64,000 nt of DNA from an uncultured Clostridium sp. (lineage in GTDB: Bacteria; Bacillota; Clostridia; Lachnospirales; Lachnospiraceae): the NCBI RefSeq assembly GCF_900547735.1, contig NZ_URHZ01000015.1:1-64000 (forward strand), in the 5' to 3' direction. Both the position numbers and the translations under genes were made by a program. The stretch's first letter is position 1; every line of letters begins with the position of its first letter. Below the pieces are notes generated by a model, which worked only from the letters and a program-made list of their open reading frames with translations, searched no databases and was not told where the DNA came from. Positions 25,482 through 33,203 of the stretch are shown here, in pieces.

Positions 25482-26025
25482 TATTTTTACACCCCTTTAA
25501 CTTTTCGGCCAGTACTTTTTTCGCTCTGGAAAGACGTGTGTTGACGTTATATTCGGTTATGTTCAGGATTTGTGCTGTTTCTTTGGAAGTTAAGTGGTGA
25601 AGAATTCTCAGACGCAGTATTTCTTTATACTTGTCGTCCAGTTCGTTTATGAGTTGAATTACTGTTTTGTAATCTTCTGTCTCGATATACAGATCCTCTG
25701 TGCTTCTGCCGGTTTCAGTTTTTTCAACCGTTTCAAAGGGGATTGGTGCATGGTTGGCTTTTCTGATGTGATCAATTGCGGTGTTTTTTGTTATTGTAAT
25801 CAGTAAATTTTTACAACGCGGCGTTTCAACTTCATTCTCGTCAATTCTGTATAAAATGTCAATAAGTTTGATTAATGAAAGTTGAACGATATCCTCTGCA
25901 TCATGCTGATTTTTGGCAACATTAAAAGCAACCTGATACATCATATTTTTGTACCGCTCATAGATATGGCGAAATTTGGAGAGCTCTGCTTCCCCGTCGA
26001 TCATGCTTAATAGAATCATACTCAT
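25474..26025 (-). CDS. ECF-type RNA polymerase sigma-70 factor
   Basis: A 183-residue sigma factor. Region 2 is seen in YKNMMYQVAFNVAKNQHDAEDIVQLSLIKLI, and region 4 as a helix-turn-helix in LRILHHLTSKETAQILNITEYNVNTRLSRAKKVL. Several ATGs are close together (26025, 26019, 26004). GAGGG fits 26019 best, and the outermost is reported. The target regulon is unknown. The secreted 140-residue protein downstream on the same strand is a candidate. Confidence 0.93.
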   Translation of the reverse strand: MSMILLSMIDGEAELSKFRHIYERYKNMMYQVAFNVAKNQHDAEDIVQLSLIKLIDILYRIDENEVETPRCKNLLITITKNTAIDHIRKANHAPIPFETVEKTETGRSTEDLYIETEDYKTVIQLINELDDKYKEILRLRILHHLTSKETAQILNITEYNVNTRLSRAKKVLAEKLKGCKNNE

Positions 26026-26100
26026 TAGCCCTCATTTGTACGCGATAAATTTTTTGTTTGCATATTACGGCAGATATACCCGGAAGAATATGCAATGGAA

Positions 26101-26403
26101 TCAGTACAGCTCACATTCATCAGAACCGTCAAACCCGGGTGTCGCAGTATAGGCGGGGTCACAATACTGTCTGATATATTGTGCGGCGCGCTGCTCGGCA
26201 TACTTTTCATTGAGCACCGTGCCATTATCGTCCATTTCAATATTGTTTGCGAAAATTGCATACGCACACTCCAGGAGAGATGGCTCTTCCCTGAAAACAC
26301 TTATATAGTCAATCCCCTCTAACAGCGGATAACCCACGGTTCCACTCGCAATCCAATATGAAAATTGCCTTAATGAACCACTGAATGAATGGCTTAGTTT
26401 CAT
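26101..26403 (-). CDS. Small acidic hypothetical protein, 100 aa
   Basis: Family not certain. The core is LRQFSYWIASGTVGYPLLEGIDYISVF, a stretch about being in a set of residues (ECAYAIFANNIE), and a C-terminal tail rich in acidic residues. It resembles small soluble proteins of immunity or domain-of-unknown-function type, but I cannot name one with confidence. AAGGAGG selects ATG 26403 over the in-frame ATG at 26430. It lies just upstream of the sigma gene on the same strand, with a 75-base gap. Confidence 0.7.
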   Translation of the reverse strand: MKLSHSFSGSLRQFSYWIASGTVGYPLLEGIDYISVFREEPSLLECAYAIFANNIEMDDNGTVLNEKYAEQRAAQYIRQYCDPAYTATPGFDGSDECELY

Positions 26404-26569
26404 AAAGATTTCCTCCTTTTTACTTATCATTTATCATATCATCCGCTAAGTCAAGATAGAGGTGACAAATCACATTATTTTTTGCCGCAATTGTTGAAAC
26501 GGAGCACGCAGAAACCGTGCAAATGAGCGGCTGCGGCCGCCGTCCGCCGCCTGTGGCCTAATCTATTTC

Positions 26570-26598
26570 TGGACTAACAGATTTCTTTATGTTATAAT
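26570..26598 (+). promoter_or_regulatory. Promoter of gdpP-rplI-dnaB
   Basis: TGGACT (26570-26575), 17-bp spacer, TATAAT (26593-26598). Confidence 0.7.
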
Positions 26599-26637
26599 GT
26601 TGAGAATAGGTGGGTGTTTTTTCACGGGAGACAGAGA

Positions 26638-28683
26638 ATGAGAGAAAATACAAAAATAAAAGGCCAACTGCGGTTTTACCTGCAATGGCCATTGATATTG
26701 TCGGTCTTTTTGATGGCAGCGAATCTGGTTGTGGGAGCGATAAGCCCCAAGGCCGGTATTGCCATGTCCGGATTTACGTTACTTTATGTTGTGGTTGCCC
26801 TATGGCTGTTCCTGTACAGGAGAAAGAGGCTCATGGGCGGGCTGGTGGAATTCTCGGCAGAATATGCCGGGGTCCAGAAACAGTTACTTTCCGAGATGGC
26901 TATGCCATATGCAGTAGCCGATGCGGAGGGCCATCTGATTTGGATGAATAAGGCTTTTGCCGAAGTTGTGCAGGAGGATAAGGGCTGCAGGAAGAATCTG
27001 GCGGCGCTGTTCCCTGAGATTACAAAGGAAATGCTGGATGAGATAGAAGGAAATTCCTGTATTCATTCTTCATTTGACGGAAAGTTTTACCGTGTTGATA
27101 TCAGACAGATTTACATGGATGAAAACGAAGGTCTGAGACTCAACCAGACGCAGGAAATCCCGGAGGAGCTGCTGCTTGCGGTTTACCTGTTTGATGAGAC
27201 GGAAGTGCTCTCTTATAAGAGGGAGATTGATAACCAGAAGCTCGTGGCAGGACTGATTTATCTGGACAACTACGAGGAGGCGCTGGAAAGTGTGGAGGAA
27301 GTAAGACGTTCCCTGCTGTCCGCGCTGATCGATCGCAAGATCAATAAATACATCTCGAATATGGACGGTATTGTCAAGAAGCTGGAGAAGGATAAATATC
27401 TGTTTGTTATCAAACAGCAGTATACGGAAGAGATCCAGGAGAACCGTTTTAATCTTCTGGAAGATGTCAAAACGGTAAACATCGGTAACGAGATGGCTGT
27501 TACGCTCAGTATCGGTATGGGTATGAACGGAAGCAGCTATATTACAAACTATGAGTATGCCAGAACTGCCATCGATATGGCTCTGGGGCGCGGCGGCGAT
27601 CAGGCCGTAGTCAAGGATGGGGCCAGAATCCGCTATTACGGCGGCAAATCCCAGCAGCTTGAGAAGACGACCCGCGTGAAGGCGCGTGTTAAAGCCCATG
27701 CAATGCGTGAACTCATGGATACAAAAGACAAATTATTAATTATGGGGCACCATATCGGCGATATTGATTCATTCGGCGCAGCCATCGGTATCTACAGGAT
27801 TGCCACCTCTTTTAACAAGAAGGCAAGGATTGTGGTCAACAGCGTCAATTCCTCCGTTAAACCGATGATGGCGAGATTTCAGAATAATCCCGATTACCCC
27901 GACGATCTGCTGATGACAGGGGAAGAGGCTTCGGACTGGGCGGATGCCAATACGATGCTGGTTGTTGTCGACGTCAACAGGCCGAGCATTGCGGAAGCGC
28001 CAGAACTGCTGAAACAGATTAAGACGATTGTAGTGCTGGATCACCACAGACAGAGCAGCGAGATTATCGACAATGCGGTGCTGTCCTATGTAGAGCCGTA
28101 TGCGTCCTCCACCTGTGAGATGGTTGCGGAAGTGCTCCAGTATATTGGCGATGGCATTAAGATCAAACCGGCCGAGGCGGACGCTATGTATGCCGGAATT
28201 GTAATCGATACAAATAATTTCATGAACCAGGCCGGGGTCAGAACCTTTGAGGCGGCAGCGTTCCTGCGCAGGAACGGCGCCGATGTGGTCAGGGTCAGAA
28301 AGCTGTTCCGCGATAAGCTGGAGGATTATAAGGCGAGAGCCGAGGCCATCCAGAAAGCGGAGATATTTAAAGACTATTTTGCCATCTCAGAATGCCCGGC
28401 CGAAGGCATTGAGAGCCCGACGGTAGTCGGTGCCCAGGCGGCCAATGAGATGCTCGATATCGTAGGGATTAAAGCTTCCTTTGTCCTTACGGAACTGGGA
28501 GATACCATCTATTTCAGCGCGCGTTCCATCGACGAGATCAATGTCCAGATCATGATGGAAAAACTGGGGGGCGGCGGTCACAGAACCATAGCAGGCGCCC
28601 AGTTGAAAGACGCGACGATAGAGGAAGCAAAGGACAAATTAAAAGAGATTATCACAGTAATGCTCGAGAAAGGGGATATATAG
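26638..28683 (+). CDS. gdpP: Cyclic-di-AMP phosphodiesterase GdpP
   Basis: Degrades the second messenger c-di-AMP, which controls osmolyte and potassium uptake. The 681-residue chain has two N-terminal membrane helices (about 17-35 and 42-60), a PAS-like domain, a degenerate GGDEF domain, then DHH (MGHHIGDIDSFGAA, VVLDHHRQ) and DHHA1 with GGGGHRTIAGAQ. This is the standard GdpP layout. GGGAG before ATG 26638 is chosen over a GTG at 26614. First gene of the gdpP-rplI-dnaB operon. Confidence 0.96.
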   Translation: MRENTKIKGQLRFYLQWPLILSVFLMAANLVVGAISPKAGIAMSGFTLLYVVVALWLFLYRRKRLMGGLVEFSAEYAGVQKQLLSEMAMPYAVADAEGHLIWMNKAFAEVVQEDKGCRKNLAALFPEITKEMLDEIEGNSCIHSSFDGKFYRVDIRQIYMDENEGLRLNQTQEIPEELLLAVYLFDETEVLSYKREIDNQKLVAGLIYLDNYEEALESVEEVRRSLLSALIDRKINKYISNMDGIVKKLEKDKYLFVIKQQYTEEIQENRFNLLEDVKTVNIGNEMAVTLSIGMGMNGSSYITNYEYARTAIDMALGRGGDQAVVKDGARIRYYGGKSQQLEKTTRVKARVKAHAMRELMDTKDKLLIMGHHIGDIDSFGAAIGIYRIATSFNKKARIVVNSVNSSVKPMMARFQNNPDYPDDLLMTGEEASDWADANTMLVVVDVNRPSIAEAPELLKQIKTIVVLDHHRQSSEIIDNAVLSYVEPYASSTCEMVAEVLQYIGDGIKIKPAEADAMYAGIVIDTNNFMNQAGVRTFEAAAFLRRNGADVVRVRKLFRDKLEDYKARAEAIQKAEIFKDYFAISECPAEGIESPTVVGAQAANEMLDIVGIKASFVLTELGDTIYFSARSIDEINVQIMMEKLGGGGHRTIAGAQLKDATIEEAKDKLKEIITVMLEKGDI

Positions 28684-28685
28684 AA

Positions 28686-29132
28686 ATGGAAGTTGTATTA
28701 TTGGAAGACGTAAAAGCATTAGGGAAAAAGGGACAGATCGTAAAGGTGAACGACGGCTATGCCAGAAACTTTATCCTGCCTAAAAAACTGGGAATTGAAG
28801 CAACTTCAAAGAACCTTAACGACTTAAAACTGCAGAAGGCCAACGCCGACAAGATTGCTGCGGAGCAGCTACAGGCGGCCAAGGATCTGGCGGCAGAGAT
28901 TGGAAGTAAATCAATTACACTTTCCATCAAGGCAGGGGAAGGCGGAAAAGCATTCGGTTCCGTTTCATCCAAGGAGATCGCAAAGGCAATCCAGGACCAG
29001 CTCGGAATGGAAATTGATAAAAAGAAACTGGTTCTTCCGGAACCGCTTAAAACATTTGGAACCCACGAAGTGCCTGTTAAACTTCACAAAGATGTAACCG
29101 GAAAACTGGCTGTTAAGGTAGTGGAAAGCTAA
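28686..29132 (+). CDS. rplI: 50S ribosomal protein bL9
   Basis: A 148-residue protein with the bL9 N-terminal domain (MEVVLLEDVKALGKKGQIVKVNDGYARNFILPKKLG), a long central helix and the C-terminal RNA-binding domain. It starts two bases after the gdpP stop. The gdpP-rplI-dnaB order is conserved across Firmicutes. Confidence 0.98.
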   Translation: MEVVLLEDVKALGKKGQIVKVNDGYARNFILPKKLGIEATSKNLNDLKLQKANADKIAAEQLQAAKDLAAEIGSKSITLSIKAGEGGKAFGSVSSKEIAKAIQDQLGMEIDKKKLVLPEPLKTFGTHEVPVKLHKDVTGKLAVKVVES

Positions 29133-29167
29133 GAATACCGCTCACAGAGGAAATCGGAGGTTTACAG

Positions 29168-30499
29168 ATGGATGAAGCGCTGATAAAAAGGGTACTCCCC
29201 CACAGCGTAGAAGCGGAACAGTCGGTCATCGGCTCAATGCTGATGGACAGAGAGGCAATTATTTCGGCGTCTGAGATTGTGACAGGCGCCGATTTTTACC
29301 AGCATCAGTATGGCGTGATGTTTGAGTCCATGGTGGAATTGTTCAACGAGGGCAAGCCGGTCGATCTGGTAACGCTGCAGAACCGCCTGAAGGAGAAGGA
29401 TGTGCCGCCGGAAGTAAGCAGCCTGGAATTTGTCCGGGATATTGTCACGACCGTGCCGACGTCCGCCAATGTTAAAACATATGCCAATATCGTGAGAGAG
29501 AAAGCTGTCTTAAGGCGGCTTATCAAGGTGAATGAGGAGATAGAAGGTCTCTGCTACGCCGGGAAGGACAAGCTGGAATACATCCTGGCCCATACGGAGA
29601 AATCGGTCTTTGATCTGCTTCAGAGCAGGGGTTCTGGAGATTTCGTGCCGATCCGGCAGGTGGCCCTGAATGTACTGGAAAAGATTGAGACGGCATCCAA
29701 AAACCAGGGAACCGTTACCGGTGTGCCGACCGGATTTATTGATCTGGATTACCGGACATCCGGTTTCCAGCCATCGGATTTTATCCTGATCGCGGCCCGT
29801 CCGTCCATGGGTAAAACGGCGTTTGTACTGAATGTCGTGGATCATGTGGCCGTCAAAAAAGGTCTGCCCTGCATGGTATTCAGCCTGGAGATGTCCAAGG
29901 AACAGCTTGTAAACCGTATGCTCTCAATGGAATCCAACGTGGATTCCCAGAAGCTGCGTACCGGTACGCTGACCGATTCGGACTGGGATGCCGTGGTGGA
30001 AGGAATCGGAGTCATTGGAAATTCCAAACTGATTATTGACGACACGCCGGGTATTTCTATTATGGAACTGCGGTCGAAGTGCCGTAAGATGAAGCTGGAA
30101 TACGGGCTCAGCGTCGTTATTATCGACTACCTTCAGTTGATGTCGGGTAACGGCAAGGGCGGAGATAACAGGCAGCAGGAGATTTCGGAGATTTCCCGAT
30201 CCCTGAAAGCGCTCGCCAGGGAGATGAATGCCCCGGTTATCGCACTGTCCCAGTTGTCACGTGCCTGTGAGACGAGACCCGACCACAGACCGATGCTTTC
30301 CGACCTTCGAGAGTCGGGAGCCATCGAGCAGGATGCCGACGTCGTTATGTTCCTGTACCGTGACGATTATTATAATAAAGACACGGATATGCCCAACATT
30401 GCGGAAGTAATTATTGCGAAACAGCGAAACGGCCCAATCGGCACCATTCAGTTGATGTGGAGGCCTGAGCTGACGAAGTTTGCCAATCTCGCGAAGTAA
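29168..30499 (+). CDS. dnaB: Replicative DNA helicase DnaB
   Basis: Unwinds DNA at the replication fork as a hexamer. The N-terminal domain (from LPHSVEAEQSVIGSML) and a RecA-like C-terminal domain are present, with Walker A ARPSMGKTAF at about 210-219, Walker B VVIIDYLQLM and the RESGAIEQDADVV motif. The length of 443 residues is normal, with no intein. CGGAGG precedes the ATG. Confidence 0.97.
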   Translation: MDEALIKRVLPHSVEAEQSVIGSMLMDREAIISASEIVTGADFYQHQYGVMFESMVELFNEGKPVDLVTLQNRLKEKDVPPEVSSLEFVRDIVTTVPTSANVKTYANIVREKAVLRRLIKVNEEIEGLCYAGKDKLEYILAHTEKSVFDLLQSRGSGDFVPIRQVALNVLEKIETASKNQGTVTGVPTGFIDLDYRTSGFQPSDFILIAARPSMGKTAFVLNVVDHVAVKKGLPCMVFSLEMSKEQLVNRMLSMESNVDSQKLRTGTLTDSDWDAVVEGIGVIGNSKLIIDDTPGISIMELRSKCRKMKLEYGLSVVIIDYLQLMSGNGKGGDNRQQEISEISRSLKALAREMNAPVIALSQLSRACETRPDHRPMLSDLRESGAIEQDADVVMFLYRDDYYNKDTDMPNIAEVIIAKQRNGPIGTIQLMWRPELTKFANLAK

Positions 30500-30565
30500 G
30501 TTAAGAGAGACGTGTAAGAGAAGCATGTAAGAGAGCCATATAAAGAAGTTCACTATATATTAAAA

Positions 30566-30616
30566 ACGGACTGCGCCTGTTCATCCCCTATGGGAAGAAG
30601 CGCAGTCCGTTTGTTC
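30566..30616. terminator. Terminator after dnaB
   Basis: ACGGACTGCGC (30566-30576) pairs with GCGCAGTCCGT (30600-30610), followed by TTGTTC. It is also preceded by AAAA, so it may serve the minus-strand gene as well. Confidence 0.85.
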
Positions 30617-30627
30617 TATCCGCAGTC

Positions 30628-30927
30628 TTATTTTGAAAAGAATGCATCGAATAAGCTGTCCTGTTCCGGGTTATGGACCACATAACCGACCGCTATCTTG
30701 TTGTCCGTCAGTTCGATCAGTTTCTGCGCCTTTTCCGGGCCGAATGCGCCGCAGAGTTCCACCGCTCCAAAGCCCTCCGCTGCGAGTTCCTTCATTTTTG
30801 TGCAGGCCTCGTCGAAGCTGCGGACCGTGTAAATATAGCTTGTCATGCTGCCCTTTTCAAAACACGCCTGGTGTTCCTCCGGGTTATAGGCATCGCTCAT
30901 CAGGATAAAAGCAAATTTCTTCTTCAT
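30628..30927 (-). CDS. DUF6506 family protein
   Basis: A 99-residue protein with KKFAFILMSDAYNPEEHQACFE and FGAVELCGAFGPEKAQKLIEL. I match it to the DUF6506 family from memory. Function unknown. AAGGAGACAGAAC precedes the ATG. It follows the PCC-domain gene by 24 bases and is probably co-transcribed with it. Confidence 0.8.
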   Translation of the reverse strand: MKKKFAFILMSDAYNPEEHQACFEKGSMTSYIYTVRSFDEACTKMKELAAEGFGAVELCGAFGPEKAQKLIELTDNKIAVGYVVHNPEQDSLFDAFFSK

Positions 30928-30951
30928 GTTCTGTCTCCTTTTCTCTATTTT

Positions 30952-31371
30952 TTAAAACTTGAATAAGTTTAAACCGATTTCTTCGTCAAAAGCCCTGTCC
31001 ACGCTTCCGTCTATCACGGTAATTACCATCTCGCAGGTCGCGCTTACGACCGCTCTGTTTAAATGGCCTCCGAAGACCTCTCCTTTATCATTTCCCGCGC
31101 TCATATGGAGGTGGGAATAAAATCCGCTGTTCATGGTATTTATCGTCCCGTTCAGGGATGCGATCTCATAATCACCCTTAAAATCATTGGAATAATATTT
31201 TTTCTCCCCGGTCTTAAACACTCCCGTTGTAAAATCATTGATCGCGCCCAGGGCGGTGACACCGGCCAGTCTTATGTTCTCTTTTAAGGCTATTTCTCTT
31301 ACTTGCTCGAGGATTTCTTCCCCTTTGTCAATCCTTGCTATGATTGTGTTCTGAAATCTGCGGTAGTCCAT
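30952..31371 (-). CDS. PCC-domain (DUF296) protein, PD1-like
   Basis: A 139-residue protein with the PPC/PCC fold signature: RIDKGEEILEQVREIALKENIRLAGVTALGAINDF, then YSHLHMSAGNDKGEVFGGHLNRAVVSATCEMVI. The histidines in HLH and GGHL form the family's metal site. Bacterial members are called DNA-binding because of plant AT-hook relatives, but no DNA-binding motif is present here. GGGAGGAAGC precedes the ATG. Confidence 0.88.
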   Translation of the reverse strand: MDYRRFQNTIIARIDKGEEILEQVREIALKENIRLAGVTALGAINDFTTGVFKTGEKKYYSNDFKGDYEIASLNGTINTMNSGFYSHLHMSAGNDKGEVFGGHLNRAVVSATCEMVITVIDGSVDRAFDEEIGLNLFKF

Positions 31372-31468
31372 ATGAGCTTCCTCCCTTTCACTATTATCTC
31401 CGCTTATTGTAGCAAATCATTCCGTCATGATCCAGCCCTGTTTTACACATTGTCCGCACCGGATTTTA

Positions 31469-31504
31469 CCGCTGGTTCCGGAATCGCCGGAAACGGCTTT
31501 TTTT
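31469..31504 (+). terminator. Orphan plus-strand terminator-like hairpin
   Basis: CCG-TTCCGG and CCGGAA-CGG pair (with a CTGG bulge on the left arm), then CTTTTTTT. No plus-strand gene ends before it. Confidence 0.55.
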
Positions 31505-31569
31505 GTCTGCATTTTATACATAGATTTCTGCGCTTCACGCGCCATTTTGGGCAGTTTGTACAAGGTCCG

Positions 31570-31598
31570 TTGACGATGATGTTAAGGAACTGTAAAAT
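31570..31598 (+). promoter_or_regulatory. Promoter of the TRAP operon
   Basis: TTGACG (31570-31575), 17-bp spacer, TAAAAT (31593-31598). Confidence 0.8.
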
Positions 31599-31604
31599 TA
31601 GCTC

Positions 31605-31623
31605 ATAATTATTAAATAATTAT
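31605..31623. promoter_or_regulatory. Palindrome at the TRAP transcription start, candidate operator
   Basis: ATAATTATT and AATAATTAT are perfect inverted arms around one A, six bases after the -10 box. AT-rich palindromes arise by chance more often than others, so support is moderate. Confidence 0.45.
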
Positions 31624-31661
31624 AAAAAGTCAGTGAACATTTAAGAAAGAGGGTACGGGAT

Positions 31662-32732
31662 ATGAGGAAAAAAATGAAATCAGTGATTGCATGTATTACT
31701 TGTCTGGCAATGGCGGCGTCGCTTGCGGGCTGCTCGGGCAGCACGGGGACATCAGATGCGGGAAGTTCCGCCGCGCCGGTGCCGACAGTGGCCACGCAGG
31801 GGGCTGAAGGGGACAGCGGCCAGGCATCTACTGTGGACATTGACAGGGCAAAAGAATTTGTTACTATCGCGACCGGTCCTACCAGCGGTATTTACTATCC
31901 GATTGGAGGAGCATTTGCAACCGTTCTGGGCAACGCGGGATATAAGACATCGGCACAGGCAACGGGCGCTTCCGTTGAGAACATCAACCTGATTTCCGCC
32001 GGGGAGGCCGAACTGGCTATTGCGATGCAGGATTCCGTTATGCAGGCCTATGAAGGTTTTGGAGCTTTTGATACGCCCAATTCCGACCTCCGCGCAGTAA
32101 TGCGTCTCTGGCCGAACTATGTTCAGCTTGTAACAACGGAAGGAACCGGGATTAAGAGTGTGGAAGATCTGAAGGGCAAACGTGTCGGCGTGGGTGCACC
32201 GAACTCCGGTGTGGAGCTGAATGCACGCATGATTTATGAGGCATATGGGATGACTTATGAAGACAGTGACGTGGACTATTTATCATACGGCGAGGCCATT
32301 GACCAGATGAAAAACGGCCAGTGTGACGCTGCATTCGTAACCTCGGGACTTCCGAACTCCACAGTCAGCGAGCTGGCATTCAGCTACGACATGGTAATCG
32401 TGCCGATCGACGGGGCGGGCAGAGACCATCTGGTTGAGAAGTATCCGTTCTTTGCGGCAAGCATCATTCCGGCCGATACCTATAACAATGAGGAAGATGT
32501 TGAGAGTGTATTTGTTTATAATATCATGATCGTCAACAAAGACCTTTCGGATGACATGGTATATGACATGATGAACTGCATTTTTGATGATATCGGAAGT
32601 ATCAAAGCTTCCCACAACACGGCGGATAAGAACATCGACATAAGCTTCGGCGTCGATGACGTCAAGATCCCACTCCACGACGGCGCTGCAAAATGGTGGC
32701 AGGATCACGGATATGAAACGCCGCAGAACTAA
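31662..32732 (+). CDS. TAXI-family TRAP transporter solute-binding lipoprotein
   Basis: A 356-residue exported protein. The lipobox LAGC (around residue 24) is followed by a Ser/Ala/Gly-rich linker and the TAXI domain (FVTIATGPTSGIYYPIGGAFATVL, GASVENINLISAGEAELAIAMQD, DLKGKRVGVGAPNSG). It delivers a small acid, often glutamate or a dicarboxylate, to the fused permease at 33204. AGAGGG precedes the ATG. First gene of the operon SBP-DUF1850-permease. Confidence 0.94.
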   Translation: MRKKMKSVIACITCLAMAASLAGCSGSTGTSDAGSSAAPVPTVATQGAEGDSGQASTVDIDRAKEFVTIATGPTSGIYYPIGGAFATVLGNAGYKTSAQATGASVENINLISAGEAELAIAMQDSVMQAYEGFGAFDTPNSDLRAVMRLWPNYVQLVTTEGTGIKSVEDLKGKRVGVGAPNSGVELNARMIYEAYGMTYEDSDVDYLSYGEAIDQMKNGQCDAAFVTSGLPNSTVSELAFSYDMVIVPIDGAGRDHLVEKYPFFAASIIPADTYNNEEDVESVFVYNIMIVNKDLSDDMVYDMMNCIFDDIGSIKASHNTADKNIDISFGVDDVKIPLHDGAAKWWQDHGYETPQN

Positions 32733-33186
32733 ATTTACCCTCCTGCTGATCGCATCAGCTCTGGTCATTCTCTCTGCCGCCGCCTTCGGACTGCGGCAGA
32801 GGGAGTACCTGGTCATCAGGAACCAGGAGACGGGAGAGACTTACGTGAGAGTGCCGGTGGAGACCGGAGACAAACTGAACTTCGGCTGGGAGCATTCTTT
32901 TGAGCATATCCCATGGAATGAATATTATGAGGTAGAAAAAGACGGGAGTTTTCTTTTAAACACAATTTCGGTGGCGGGTTTCGGCGCCGGAATTCCGGCG
33001 GAAATGGACTGCACCTACCGGTATGAAGACGGACTGATTTATATGGACGATATAGGGAGTGAATTTCCCCAGTTTAACTGGATTAATTCACAGACGGCAT
33101 TAAAAGAGATAGGACTAAACGGCCGGCTTCTGATCAGGGGCGAGGATATGCCTCACCATGAGAAGATGGTGCTCTGTATCGAATAG
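32713..33186 (+). CDS. DUF1850 protein of TAXI-TRAP operons
   Basis: A 157-residue protein with an N-terminal membrane helix (KRRRTKFTLLLIASALVILSAAAF), then LVIRNQETGETYVRVPV and the DUF1850 hallmark FGWEHSFEHIPWNEYYEV. DUF1850 genes accompany TAXI-TRAP transporters and are thought to assist them. It starts 20 bases inside the end of the binding-protein gene, so it is translationally coupled. The in-frame ATG at 32656 would lie deeper in that gene and has no ribosome site. Confidence 0.88.
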   Translation: MKRRRTKFTLLLIASALVILSAAAFGLRQREYLVIRNQETGETYVRVPVETGDKLNFGWEHSFEHIPWNEYYEVEKDGSFLLNTISVAGFGAGIPAEMDCTYRYEDGLIYMDDIGSEFPQFNWINSQTALKEIGLNGRLLIRGEDMPHHEKMVLCIE

Positions 33187-33203
33187 GGAAAGGAGGATAT
33201 GAA

